A stretch of DNA of 64,000 bases from Phytophthora colocasiae (GCA_018806915.1 JAGKQI010000086.1:248001-312000), one strand, 5' to 3'. Positions 23,753 through 33,511 are shown, counted from the stretch's first letter. A program made the numbers and translations. Notes: generated by a model from the letters alone, not told the origin.

Positions 23753-25764
23753 ATCACCACATCCCTCTTTGACTGATCAGGGTAGTTGTCCTCCCACCAG
23801 CCGTAACACTCGCCATCCTTCAACCTGAACGACACTGTGTCGTCTGATGTCTGGTCGGTGTTTTCGGCGATCTCAGGTAACTCGTTCCCTGAGTTTCCAG
23901 AATGTATGGTCGATTCTTGGGCAAAAGTAGTCATGCATTGTTGAATGTTATCTTGAGTCTTTCTCAGCTCTGGTCCTACACACACTAGAACACACAACTC
24001 TGGGGTAACGCCATGCCCGACGCGTTTCGGATCCCCATCCGACGGGCATATTAGTTTAACGGCTTCCCAGAGTTTTTCCCGTAGGTGGTTCGACATGACC
24101 TTGAGTGCGCCTTGTCGAGCGAGTTGCTTGAGTGCTTCCAGAGTTTTCAGATCTTCACAGGGTTTTCCAGGGTGCACTCTTCCACATACTTCACAGGGTG
24201 GCATCCGACACATTTGACTTGGGTGTCCCTTCTCCTGACATCGGTCACACGTGACGTCTCTCCAGCAATCTTCCTCTGAGTGTCCTGAGCGTTGACATTT
24301 TTCACAGAACTTGTTCCAGTAGCCACTATTCTCATGGCGTCTCTGGTGGAATCCTTGACCTGACGATCCAGACGGGGACTGGGGCGGCGGACGCCATCCC
24401 ATGTTATCCATCACTCGATATACCTCATTCGTCAGAGTCTGCGTCCAATCTGCACTTGGTGGAGCCTTTGAATTGTTCGAAGATGCCTGCGCAGTACTTT
24501 CATCACGGGTAGACTCTGAAGTCGCACTCGGAGTTCTGGAATCACCCGTCTGATCTCTGGTATCCTGATTGGATTTCAGAGATTCCTTATGATTTTCAGA
24601 GTTTTCAGAGTCATAGTCTTCAGAATCCATATCTCTTGCGACATAAGTCCGATGCACACGCTTGGGCTTGAACTGTCCTCGCGGAATATTGTCAGCCCGG
24701 AAATCTCGGGACTTGGCAGGGGTCATCTCTTGGTCACCAGTTCGCCACACGTATTCATCTTGCTGCAACGCATATTCCAAGTCTGCAATTCGTCGAAATC
24801 TCTGACCTTGCAGCGACGTTTTCAGGCGTGCATCCTTAAGCTTCGTGATGAATCGCAGTACATGCTTCTCAAGACGCTTGGACGACTTCCGGAAATCGAT
24901 GTCAGCTTTCCCAGCGGCAGAATTAAGTCGGTAGAAAAATTCAAGCGGAGTCTCAGAGTCTTTCATAGCCATAGTGAAGTATCTCTCAGAATACGATGAC
25001 CGAGCTTTGCAATAACGTTTCTTGAACTCCGAAGACAGCTCTTTCCAGTCACGGGACACACTTTTGGGAAGCTGGTTAAACCAGTCTCGCGCAGACACAG
25101 GGAGCTTCAACTTAAGTTCCTGGATGCGCGTCTTAGTCGACCAACCTCCTTGAGAAGCCATATTCGTAAACCGCTCCCACCAGTGGACACGTTCCCTGAG
25201 TGTAGCTCTGGGGTCGAATTCTCCAAGGTTGTTGGAGTTCATGAACGGCCTCAGTGTCAGAAGTGTGGTTCCGGCCTGTGCTTGAGTTGCTGCCGTCAGA
25301 TTCACCACTTCACCTGGCTCCGAGTTTTCTGATGACGAGCTCGCAGAGTCTGAACTCGAGTTATCAGAGTCTCCGCCAGAGTCTGGCGCTCTATCATGAC
25401 GTTTATCTCTGCGAGACGCTCTTCGATCTCCATTAGGCCGCCTAGCTTCAGTTTTCTGCGGCGGATCTCGTCTCGGAGTAGGCGCACGTCTAGTATCACC
25501 CTTGGTCTCTGTCACCGAAGTCGCTTCAGTCACCTGGGTGGCCGTAGCAGTAGTAGCGCCGCCATTCCTCTCGGCCTTCACTCGCTTCGTCCCCGTGCTT
25601 CGTGCAGGGGTGCCCTGCTGGAAGGTCGCAACCTCTTGAGATTCCGTCTCGAGGACCGGTGAATGTGACATGGGTTCAACCCCAACCCTACTTGCGTCAC
25701 TTCTGATTTCCGACCCTGATACTGGATACATAGTTGCAACTTCAGGGTTGCCGGTATGTAACAC
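23737..25764 (-). CDS. gag: Element B gag (capsid and nucleocapsid), fused to start of protease
   Basis: An acidic Ser-rich N-terminus leads to a capsid core (NLGEFDPRATLRERVHWWERF, ARDWFNQLPKSVSRDWKELS, YSERYFTMAMKDSETPLEFF). Three zinc knuckles follow: CEKCQRSGHSEEDC, CDRCQEKGHPSQMC and CEVCGRVHPGKPC. In D and E gag ends at GTTAAACTAG; here the same GTTAAACTA (24054-24060 on plus) is read in the pol frame because a 19-20 base deletion just upstream has merged gag with the protease region. The ORF then ends at a frameshift before the protease active site. Upstream it overlaps the long N-terminal ORF in another frame. Confidence 0.85.
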   Translation of the reverse strand: MLHTGNPEVATMYPVSGSEIRSDASRVGVEPMSHSPVLETESQEVATFQQGTPARSTGTKRVKAERNGGATTATATQVTEATSVTETKGDTRRAPTPRRDPPQKTEARRPNGDRRASRRDKRHDRAPDSGGDSDNSSSDSASSSSENSEPGEVVNLTAATQAQAGTTLLTLRPFMNSNNLGEFDPRATLRERVHWWERFTNMASQGGWSTKTRIQELKLKLPVSARDWFNQLPKSVSRDWKELSSEFKKRYCKARSSYSERYFTMAMKDSETPLEFFYRLNSAAGKADIDFRKSSKRLEKHVLRFITKLKDARLKTSLQGQRFRRIADLEYALQQDEYVWRTGDQEMTPAKSRDFRADNIPRGQFKPKRVHRTYVARDMDSEDYDSENSENHKESLKSNQDTRDQTGDSRTPSATSESTRDESTAQASSNNSKAPPSADWTQTLTNEVYRVMDNMGWRPPPQSPSGSSGQGFHQRRHENSGYWNKFCEKCQRSGHSEEDCWRDVTCDRCQEKGHPSQMCRMPPCEVCGRVHPGKPCEDLKTLEALKQLARQGALKVMSNHLREKLWEAVKLICPSDGDPKRVGHGVTPELCVLVCVGPELRKTQDNIQQCMTTFAQESTIHSGNSGNELPEIAENTDQTSDDTVSFRLKDGECYGWWEDNYPDQSKRDVVMCMVL

Positions 25765-28304
25765 TTGGTTTGAAGTTGCTGAATCAGGGTGACCGACCCT
25801 TCGCGCCTCTTGAACTTCGCTCGAAGGTTTCTCAACTGACCGGCTTGAAACCGTTGCGTGTTCTGAGAACTTTCTTTCTCCCTGTCGCGCTCGGCTTCCA
25901 TGACTTTCATTCGCTGCTGTAAGGCTTCCATTTGAGAAATCCAGTCTCGTTTCATCTCGTCAGTCGCACGCGCACGTTCGGCCTCAGTCTCAGCCTCTCT
26001 TTGTCGCCACTGCTCATCAAAGTCTGATTCCAGACGTTGGTTTTCAGAGTTCCGAAGTTCCGATTTCAGAGTTTCCAACTCTGCCACGCTGCGATTCCTG
26101 AGTTTGTCTTCAGATACCAGACTTCTGCATTCTTCAGCGTCGTCGGCATGTCTCTCAGCTTCCAGCCTCGCATTTTCGGACTTCAGCAAGCGCTCAGTGA
26201 GCGTCTGAATCTCACGTCTTGCCTCCAAGTCACGTTGCTCTCGACGACGATCGCGTTCCATGGACTCCAAGCGTTCTCGGGCCAAGAACTCCATCTGCGC
26301 TTGCTCCATCCGGCGTTGCCACTCCTGTTGTTGCCTCATGACGTTCAACTCGATCTGGGCAGGTCCTGATCTCTGAGAACTTCGAGCTTCAGACTTCGTA
26401 CGACTCGACGCGATGGAACTCAAGCGTCGGGACGGTGGTCTTGGAAGGTCTTCACTCTTCACACTTTGGCGGTGGCTCTGGTGACTTTCGCTTCGGGTGG
26501 AGACAGGTACAGGCGGAATCTCCGGAGTCAATTGTCTGAAATCCCGTGAAGAACTTCCGACAGACACCTGGTTTCCAGACTTCGCGTCCGACACCGCTTT
26601 TCTCTCTTCCAGCATGTCGACATCTTCGAACTCTGGTTTCACTGGTAACAGCGTTCGCGTCACTTGGATCCCCATGCCTTCAGAGACTGTTCCTCCCACA
26701 TCAGCGCCTTGAGCGATTAACGCCAGACTTCCTGTGGAAAGCGGCATATGTGATGCCGCCCCTCGACTCATGGACATCAAGGACGAGTCCGTAGAGCTTC
26801 CGAGTGAAGTCTGGATTCCCGACGACTGGTCATCTGAGGTCCCAATGACACTGGGAATTGGTACATCCGACATCCGAGTCTGAGAAGTACTGTGATCTTC
26901 AGACATTGGAGTTTCAGACTCTGGTCGCGTGTTATCAGAGCGACTCTCATACTGCGGCAGTGAAGACAGCGATGGCGTCGATAAAGCTGAAGGTGTCGAC
27001 GGGATTTGCGGGCGCGGCGGTCTCTGTTGTAAGCGCTTGGACCGCGGTGGCTCGTCACTGCTGGAACCGTCGGAACTGTGCGCCACTCGGAGTCCGGTCA
27101 CCCGGAGTCGCATGATCAGTCGTTGTCCTTGTAGGTCAGCATCCTTGTCAGGTAATACACTGTCTGCTTCGTTCTTGCTTGTTGTGTCTTCTTGCTTCAT
27201 GCTTTCTGGGAGTCGGCAAACTTGTAACCTGGCGGTCACTGTGGCCCACTCAACCAATTCCACTGCGAGTCGACTCTGAAGTTCGGACGCCACACTGCGT
27301 ACTTGAGACTCAAAGACGGCTGACGCCTGCGTCTGAGACCAGGTTGGAAGGAGGTTCTGGAATTCAAAACCCGCCTCGTACAACATTGTCTGAAGTATTG
27401 CCACACACTCTGGAGCTGTCAACGTGCTCATCGGGATCTCTACGTATGAAAGATCTTGGATCCGACCAAAACCATGACGCCTCACGTGAAACTCTGAGAT
27501 CCACATATCCTCAGGGAAGACTGAGGAACATCGCCACTTGATGTAGTCGCCGGTCGCTGCAGCAGCTTTCTGGAAAGCATCAGCACTAGGCTTCATCGTC
27601 GGCCACATATACTCGATGCTTGGCGGGACGACCTTGCCTGTGTCCATATCTCTCCAACGGCGGAACTCACGGCGCATATACCTCAGAGCTCGTTCCCCGT
27701 CAAGCGAATCAGCCCTCCCAGACTCATCAGACGGTGTCTTCGGAGACTCTTCGGACTTGATTGCCATGTCATCGGACATTGGTGTGTCTTCGGATTTTGG
27801 GGACTGCGGAGCTTGGTTTTCAGAGAGTCCAGGTTCTGGTTTCACTTCATCCACGGACTGGCCAGAAGTTGTCGAATCTGAACGCAGATCGATCACTTCC
27901 GGGGGCTCAACCATATCGGCGCCTCCCTCAGACGCCTCATCACCAGAAGCTTCGACCTCTGACGGGCCTTCAGAACCTTGTTCACCAGAGACAGCAGGTG
28001 TCTCCTGAGTTTCTGGTTCTTCAGCAGGCTGGTCTTCGACCGCCGGTTCTGGGACGCTCACAGTCTCAGCTGCCTTCTTCTTCTCTCGCGCAGCTTTCCT
28101 CTTCTCGCGGGCCGCCTTCTGGATGGCATCCAAGTCTGGTTGCTCCTCAGGCGACAAACCTTGTAGACGCTTGGATTGACGTGTCGGAGTACTCCGACCA
28201 CGACCATGGCGTCCTCCTCTCGCAGATCCTGGTGTAGCTATCTTGAATATAGACGCTTGACAGGAAACTTTCTCTTCTTGTACTCTCAAATCCGGTGATA
28301 TCAC
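25578..28304 (-). pseudogene. Element B N-terminal ORF upstream of gag, about 900 residues, coiled coil
   Basis: Open for 908 codons but begins at a GTG; the homologous start in D is ATG 33590, which in B reads ATA, so the start is probably lost. Basic patches (TRQSKRLQGL, KAAREKRKAAREKKKAA) come first. A long acidic Ser/Pro/Glu region follows, then a compact part (GDYIKWRCSSVFPEDMWISEFHV to VRSVASELQSRLAVELVEWATV) that may be folded. After a Ser-rich linker comes a long coiled coil (EFLARERLESMERDRRREQR to MEAERDREKESSQN, about residues 640-820). I do not recognise it as any known gag or host family. D keeps the same layout, so it belongs to the element family. Confidence 0.75.
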
Positions 28305-28313
28305 GATTCCAAA

Positions 28314-28332
28314 AATCCGGGCACGCGCACCA
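28314..28332 (-). other. Primer-binding site of element B
   Basis: On the minus strand TGGTGCGCGTGCCCGGATT begins two bases after the LTR. It matches the sites of D and E over 18 bases. Confidence 0.85.
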
Positions 28333-28334
28333 GT

Positions 28335-29996
28335 TGTCGCGAAGTCGGTGAAACTTTGGTCGCGGAGCAGGGGCGTATAGTGAACCCTAGTTATACGACT
28401 ACTGAAAAGGGGTTTTCAGAGCCGTACAACGGTAGGTTGGCGTGTGGTACCTTGCGGTATCCTCGTGGGTTCGTTGTCTTCGGAAATATAACCCTCGCCG
28501 GAGTCTGAGAATGTGTTGTGAAGAGAAGTTGGGGTTCCCTTGAAGTCTGGTGTCGGTATTCAGGAAATCCTTCCAGGACGTTCGGGAGTCGGAATCTCTG
28601 GGAACCAAGATGATTTCCAGGAAGTCGGCGGTCGAAAAGAGGTTACTATACCAGAGAAAGTCTAAAATCGGTGTCTGAATATCACTAATCCAGAACCGAG
28701 ATACCTGACTTTCAGAGATAAACAACCACTATACAGAGTTCGAAAATATACAAATATATACAGCCGTTCTTATTCTTTCTAGGCCCTTGAATGGTGGACT
28801 AACACTCCAGGTCAACTAGGGCTTGCTACCAGACACCTGGTCTGTCTGGTATCCCTTTACGTTCGCGCACCACCCTCTAGTATAGAGGGAAAATATAAAC
28901 CAATACAATCGGCTATATATAACAGTCTACCTTGCACTCTGAAAACGACTGTCTAGTTTCCAGAGCCTGTCCAAACGAGCAATACGAAATGGGCTACCGC
29001 TAGAGACAAAACAAACGACCCAACTAGGATATGGAATAGGCGGGTCCTTTCAGGTCTCTATGTTACCTGATCTCCACCTAAGGGGATTGAATTTGGTGGA
29101 GATCACACGACGTACGTGATGACGCAGTGGCTTGGATACCTCTCAAGCGGACTTGTGCAGTAGCAAGCAAATTGAACTCTGTTTATCGTTTATCTTCCTC
29201 ATAACTATCATATCTTTCTGGTATCTCTCTTCTTCTTGTCATCTCTTGCGTCCTTTCAGCAGTCAGTCTTCATATATCAGGTATATTTGGCTCTTGTATG
29301 TATAAGATATCTTGACTTGGTCTCAGTATGCAGTCTGTGCAGCCGATCTCAATGGGTTGACAGGTAGAGACGTCATTACGGGGGGATGTGCAAGTCAGTA
29401 ATCACTTGAATGCGTGACGTGAACTTGGGTTCACTTGGTTTCAGTATGGTCTTGGATCTTCGGTGGTTTCAGAGTCTGATATCACTTGGTTTTCAGAGTC
29501 TTGGTCACTCAGAGTTAGAGATACCAGAGTTTTGAGTAAGTAACCAGAGTACGGAGCACCAATGCTACAACGTGCACGAAGATCTTGGGGGTTGCGCAGG
29601 CGCGCGGCGTCCAGCGTGCGATACTTGGTCTCTGCGGGTATATGTTGTGAATCCTTGAACCATCCATCGTCGCGCTGGACGGTAACGGGATGAGGTCTCT
29701 CAGAGATACGTTCTTCTGAGAGACTTTCCGCCAGAACTTAGGCACTCATCGTCGGGGAAAGTCCGGTGACCAGACAGAGTGTAGTTGACCTTCAGAGTTG
29801 TGCACACTCTGAAGTACACTTCTGGTCCTTTGGGCCCCTTTACTGTCAGGCGAAGGTTTATCCACAATCTTCCACAGATGTCGCACGGGTGCGGCCGCGT
29901 CCCAAAATCCCTTTCGCTTATAACCCATAGTATAACCAATCACATCGTAACGTAATGTCCACCTGTCGCTCGAAAATCGGAAATAACATCATGTCA
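28335..29996 (-). repeat. 5' LTR of element B, 1662 bp
   Basis: This copy lies next to the minus-strand primer-binding site, so it is the transcription-initiating one. It matches 5977-7638 end to end with compensating small indels. It ends TGTCA and is followed by the target duplication taca. Confidence 0.95.
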
Positions 29997-30609
29997 TACA
30001 CCAGCCCCCAAATACTCCTCGGACGCTGCCGCGTCCTGGCGGTTCCTGCGAACGCCCTTAGTCCTGACAGAGGTGGGAACATGACTCACCAAAGCTCTGT
30101 CAGAGACTGCAGGCTGGCTAGCCCCAATGGCTTTGCCGCGCCAATCGATCCAGGGCCCGTGCTTCTCAAGCCACGGCATCCCTAGGATCAAGTCGTACTT
30201 GTCCATCTCGAGGACAATGAACGACTCCACGCTGTCGAAGTCCTCAAACTTCACAGCCAGCTCCACCTGGACCTTTGGTACTTCCACCACCGTACCATCG
30301 GCTAGTCGTACGGTGACTAGCCCACTTCCCTCGCTCTCACGTAGAGCGTCCTCAAACTTGCCGCGATTCCTCGCGACAGTTTGTCGGCAAGCAAAGGTCT
30401 TGCTCGCCCCAGAGCTATCAATACTCTAAAGGGGTTGTTAAACCCCCGTACAATCGCGAGTACCACCAGCAGCCCACCGCTGCCCTTCTCCGCTTTGAGA
30501 GTCCCAAGACTCTCTGGGGCTAAGTCTCCACTGCGTGTGCCTCCCGCACCACCCGCATGGGGACTTATTGTTTCCCCAGTAGGGCGCCCGGCCCCTACTG
30601 GTCCCCGGA
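29997..30609 (-). pseudogene. Element A protease, frameshifted at the catalytic Asp
   Basis: Beginning at the presumed frameshift site, the -1 frame reads LKAEKGSGGLLVVL toward a retropepsin-like active site. Compared with C, the DSG codons are damaged: one base is missing in the Asp codon, and the frame that follows reads SGASKTFACRQTV. The C-terminal part (29997-30290) has the flap and second motif region FVLEMDKYDLILGMPWLEKHGPWIDWR. It runs straight into the LTR of element B. A one-base deletion in the catalytic codon alone would inactivate the polyprotein. Confidence 0.7.
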
Positions 30610-30616
30610 GTTCCCC
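30576..30616 (-). promoter_or_regulatory. Gag-pol -1 frameshift signal of element A (decayed slippery site)
   Basis: Minus strand: the candidate heptamer GGGGAAC (30610-30616) in gag frame G GGG AAC, an 8-nt spacer, then a hairpin with arms CCAGTAGGG (30593-30601) and CCCTACTGG (30576-30584) around an 8-nt loop. Heptamer spacing, arm length and loop length are identical to C. Two base pairs differ from C in a compensating way. The heptamer has lost one slippery pairing, so efficiency may be low. The gag stop codon lies inside the stem. Confidence 0.72.
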
Positions 30617-31596
30617 TGACTCTTGGGCGCCGGCTTCTTCCAGCGGCCCTTAGAGCCCTGAGGCTTGGAAGACCTCTTCCATTGCCCCCCAGAGGGGCAG
30701 ACACGTGCGAAGTGTCCGAAACGCCCGCACTCGAAACAGCGGATGCATTTCTGCTCGGCGAGCCCCAAGTCCATAGGGGCTGGTCCCGAGCCTGCTCCAT
30801 TCCCAGGAGCACTGGCCGACGCCGTTGTCGGCCCGCTGTGGCCTTGCCACGCAGAGGCAGGAGTCTGAGCCTGTGTATGGCTGTACTCCTCCTGGAGCGC
30901 GACTTGTATCGCCTCCTCCATCGTATTGGCCTGCACGCGGAACAACTGCGTGCGGGCCGGGCTTACTCTTAAGCCGTCCATGAACACAGTTACTTGGATG
31001 TGTTCAGGTAGGGGATTCCCCACCAGAGACGCCGCGAGAACGCGCATCTCCTGGATGTACTCGTGCAGGCCACGTTTCTCTTGCTTGCAGGCTAGGAAGC
31101 GTGACCGCTGGCGATACTCATAGTTCGCCGGGAGGAATGCGGCCCGGAGCTGTTCGCACAGCTGGGCCCAGGATGTAAACATCCAGGCGACGTCGCTTCG
31201 CGCGTACGCCCATGTCTTCGCTCGACCTCCGAGGTTAGACAACGCGAAAGCGACTCGGAGTCGCTCCACCGAGATGAGAGCCGCCTCCATGGCGATCTCA
31301 ACTTCTCGGATCCAGAAGTGAAGGTTCTCACCTTTTTTCCCTTCATAGGGACGAACCTTGAGTCTTAAAGACTTGGGTTGAGCCGACCTCGGTTCAACCA
31401 CAGGAGCCTCAAAGGTTCCTCGAACGTGCTCGATGAGCTCACGTTCGTACATGTCGAACGCCGCCACACGTTCGACCTGCTCGGCCAGCGTCGCCGCCGC
31501 CAAGCTTCGGAAGGCATCCATCCCAAAGGTGCCCGCCATCTTCCGGACCGACTCAAACTGAGAGTCGGTCAAGTGAGGAAACTCACTTCGATCCAT
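30595..31596 (-). CDS. gag: Element A gag polyprotein with zinc knuckle
   Basis: Start chosen at ATG 31594-31596, in a strong eukaryotic context (GCCACCATGG). The upstream in-frame TTG is not needed. The 333-residue product has a retrotransposon capsid domain in the middle (EGKKGENLHFWIREVEIAMEA, then TSWAQLCEQLRAAFLPANYEYRQRSRFL) and one CX2CX4HX4C knuckle, CFECGRFGHFARVC, near the C-terminus, followed by a basic tail. It ends at TAG 30595-30597, which lies in the 3' arm of a predicted hairpin. It packages RNA and forms particles in the family. This ORF is intact, unlike its pol. Confidence 0.88.
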   Translation of the reverse strand: MDRSEFPHLTDSQFESVRKMAGTFGMDAFRSLAAATLAEQVERVAAFDMYERELIEHVRGTFEAPVVEPRSAQPKSLRLKVRPYEGKKGENLHFWIREVEIAMEAALISVERLRVAFALSNLGGRAKTWAYARSDVAWMFTSWAQLCEQLRAAFLPANYEYRQRSRFLACKQEKRGLHEYIQEMRVLAASLVGNPLPEHIQVTVFMDGLRVSPARTQLFRVQANTMEEAIQVALQEEYSHTQAQTPASAWQGHSGPTTASASAPGNGAGSGPAPMDLGLAEQKCIRCFECGRFGHFARVCPSGGQWKRSSKPQGSKGRWKKPAPKSQGNSGDQ

Positions 31597-31661
31597 GGTG
31601 GCCAACTACTTCTGGCCACAGAGGATTCAGGTAATCAATCTACCCGCGTAGGCGTAGGATT

Positions 31662-31678
31662 GACTACAAGTGCTACCA
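31662..31678 (-). other. Primer-binding site of element A
   Basis: Minus-strand TGGTAGCACTTGTAGTC lies two bases from the 5' LTR of A. It differs from the site of C at one base. Confidence 0.65.
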
Positions 31679-31680
31679 AG

Positions 31681-31996
31681 TGTGACGGTGGTCACACAGC
31701 ACTTCACACAGAGGAAGGCTTGGAGTATACAAACTCCTAGTGAACGGCAGTTCACTCGGTCCCCAAAGACTTGGGGAGACTAACTAAAGATTAGGTAGAT
31801 TTAAGACTGAATATATTATAGATACTTATTAGCTTGGCCTGCAATACAAACTAAAAGATATCTATAGTGAAACCTATATAGAAGGTGATAGGTGGCTGCG
31901 GAGCCACCCGCCACGTGTCACCACTATGTGTGACACACCAAATGTATCCACTTCGGAAGAGTGACTAAGGTCACTCTTTAATGTAACCCCGTTACA
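31681..31996 (-). repeat. 5' LTR of element A, 316 bp, complete copy
   Basis: The copy begins TGTGACGG next to the primer-binding site and ends CCCCGTTACA on plus. Its last 85 bases match window positions 1-85. It shares the terminal motif with the LTR of C (ACATCCCCGTTACA), supporting that A and C are related families. Confidence 0.9.
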
Positions 31997-32159
31997 ATGA
32001 TGGTTCAAGGAATACAATTATACCCACAAGATACCAAGTATCGCGCACCAGACGTAGCGCACCCCGCGCATATCCCAACTGGACTTCGTGCGTTGTAGCA
32101 TACGTGCTCCGCACCCTAAAAACACTCATGGATTTCTGGTATCACGCATGGAAACTCTG

Positions 32160-32470
32160 ATATCACACCATGAAGTCTGACGTACATGAGTCCGACATAC
32201 ATGAAGTCCGACGTACATGAGTCTGACGAACATGATTCTGGTAACACAAGTCTGATGTGTCCGGCTTATAAGCAATATTCCAGACATTGCCAGTTTCCGA
32301 TGAACAGACTCCGATGTACAAGACTCCGATGATCAGACCCAAGTGTCACGACTCTGGTATTACGACTCTGATGTACATGATTCCGGAGTACATGGTTCCG
32401 ATGAACATGTCTCCGACGCACATGATTCCAGACCCTGATGAACAGGATACCAGACTCTGACACTCTGAAG
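32160..32470 (+). repeat. Degenerate 14-16 bp repeat array in the LTR of D
   Basis: About a dozen or more variants of ACATGAGTCYGACGT-like units follow one another (for example AGTCTGACGTACATGA, ACTCTGATGTACATGA). The LTR of B has a related CAGAGTCTGA-rich stretch in the matching place. It may hold transcription factor sites, but that is inference. Confidence 0.65.
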
Positions 32471-32673
32471 TCCACCCCATACTGAAACCAAGTGTACCCA
32501 ACACGACCTCACGCAATCAAGTGAAACGCAACCCACTCATCCCTGTAATGACATCATTAAGTGTCGACTCGACAAGATCACTACCATAGTGAGCCCAAGT
32601 GAAAGTTCCTGAAGACCAAGTGTATATGAGAATATGGAAGATAGAAGACAGAGAGATACGAGATATATAACCA

Positions 32674-32716
32674 GAGTTCAATTTGACCGGTACCCCCCCC
32701 CCCCGAGTTCAATTTG
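32674..32716 (+). repeat. 12-bp direct repeat around a 12-C run in the LTR of D
   Basis: GAGTTCAATTTG occurs at 32674-32685 and again at 32705-32716. Between them lies ACCGGTA plus twelve C. The LTR of B has a single copy of GAGTTCAATTTG. Confidence 0.8.
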
Positions 32717-32968
32717 CGTTATAACCCCAAGGTCGATTCTTCGGTTCTTTGGAAAGTGTAAGGCCACGACAAAGCTTTGAGTCGTGTGATCTCTCACCTA
32801 TCAAGCCCCTTTAGGTGGAGATCAGCGTAACGTAGAGACCTAAGAGGACCCACCTATTCCATTTCCTAGTTGGGTCGTTTGTCTTGTCTCTAGCGGTAGC
32901 CCATTTCATATTGTACGTTTGGACAGGTTTTGGGAGCTAGACAGTCGCTCTCAAGACGATCGGTAGAC

Positions 32969-32980
32969 TGTTATATAACT
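32969..32980 (+). promoter_or_regulatory. TATA-like word conserved in LTRs of D and B
   Basis: GTAGACTGTTATATAA occurs in the LTR of D, and GTAGACTGTTATATAT in both LTR copies of B (minus strand, near 6555-6566 and 28913-28924). Conservation in an otherwise diverged stretch suggests function, perhaps a core promoter. Confidence 0.3.
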
Positions 32981-33511
32981 GATAGTGTATTGGTTTATTT
33001 TTCCCTCTATATATTAGAGGGTGGTGCGCGAAAGTTACGGGAATACCAGACAGACCAGGTGTCTGGTGAACATTTCCCTAACTGATCTGGAGAACTAGCC
33101 CACTGCTCAAGGGCCAGGAAAGAATAAGAGCAGCTACATATTTGTATATCGGAACTCTATATTGCGGTTATCTCGGAAGTCTAGTGACAGGACTTCCCAT
33201 TGTATTAATCTCTCTTTTGCTTTCAGAAATCTCTGGTGTACACAAGTGTTCACCGGAAAACGTTCGACTCTCAAGCGCTCCTGTGAGGACCAGAAGGACA
33301 TCCGACGGTCTACGCAAGGAACCCTCACTCTCAGCAACACTCACGACCCCGGCGAGGGTCTCATTACCAAGACAACGAACCTACGAGGGCAGCACAAGGT
33401 AACACACGCCCACCTTGCTGTGCGACTCTGGTATCACTACCGGTAGTCACACTTCCAGGTTCACTGTACGCCCCTGCACCGCGGTAAAAGTTGCACCGAC
33501 TTCGCGACAAC

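Larger units (their letters stand above)
5977..29996 (-). mobile_element. Element B: large Ty3/Gypsy element inserted in the pol gene of A
   Basis: Two 1662-bp LTRs in direct orientation bound it, at 5977-7638 and 28335-29996, each TG...CA on the plus strand. A 4-bp target duplication taca (5973-5976 and 29997-30000) flanks it, and the host frame is restored when the insert is removed. Genes on the minus strand are the N-terminal coiled-coil ORF, gag, protease, RT, RNase H, remnant second RNase H, integrase and chromodomain-like tail. A plus-strand ORF set lies next to the left (3') LTR. Element C splits its RT. B has internal deletions and frameshifts but young LTRs, so it may have been copied in trans. 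Confidence 0.92.
1..31996 (-). mobile_element. Element A: Ty3/Gypsy chromovirus-like retrotransposon inserted in the 5' LTR of D
   Basis: The two ends are LTR copies: bases 1-85 match 31912-31996 with one mismatch, and both end in GTTACA. Read on the minus strand, the order is 5' LTR (31681-31996), primer-binding site, gag, protease, RT, RNase H, integrase, chromodomain, then polypurine tract and 3' LTR. Sequence right of 31996 continues as the LTR of element D, so A lies inside it. Element B splits A between 5976 and 29997; removing B and one TSD copy leaves an open reading frame across the junction. Only the last 85 bp of the left LTR are in the window, so the target duplication of A cannot be tested. 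Confidence 0.88.
31997..33509 (+). repeat. 5' LTR of element D, left part lost to element A insertion
   Basis: The stretch aligns with the reverse complement of the LTR of B, for example the start TGATGGTTCAAGGA, the block around CTAGTTGGGTCGTTTG, and the end CACCGACTTCGCGACA. It ends two bases before a primer-binding site. Roughly the first 330 bp expected from B are missing, because element A sits at 31996. It contains a degenerate repeat array (32160-32470), a 12-C run, and a conserved TATATAA-like word. No ORF of note. Confidence 0.85.

Noticed and set aside
28314..28332. tRNA gene fragment
   Set aside because: Only the 3' end of a tRNA is matched and it abuts an LTR, so it is a primer-binding site.
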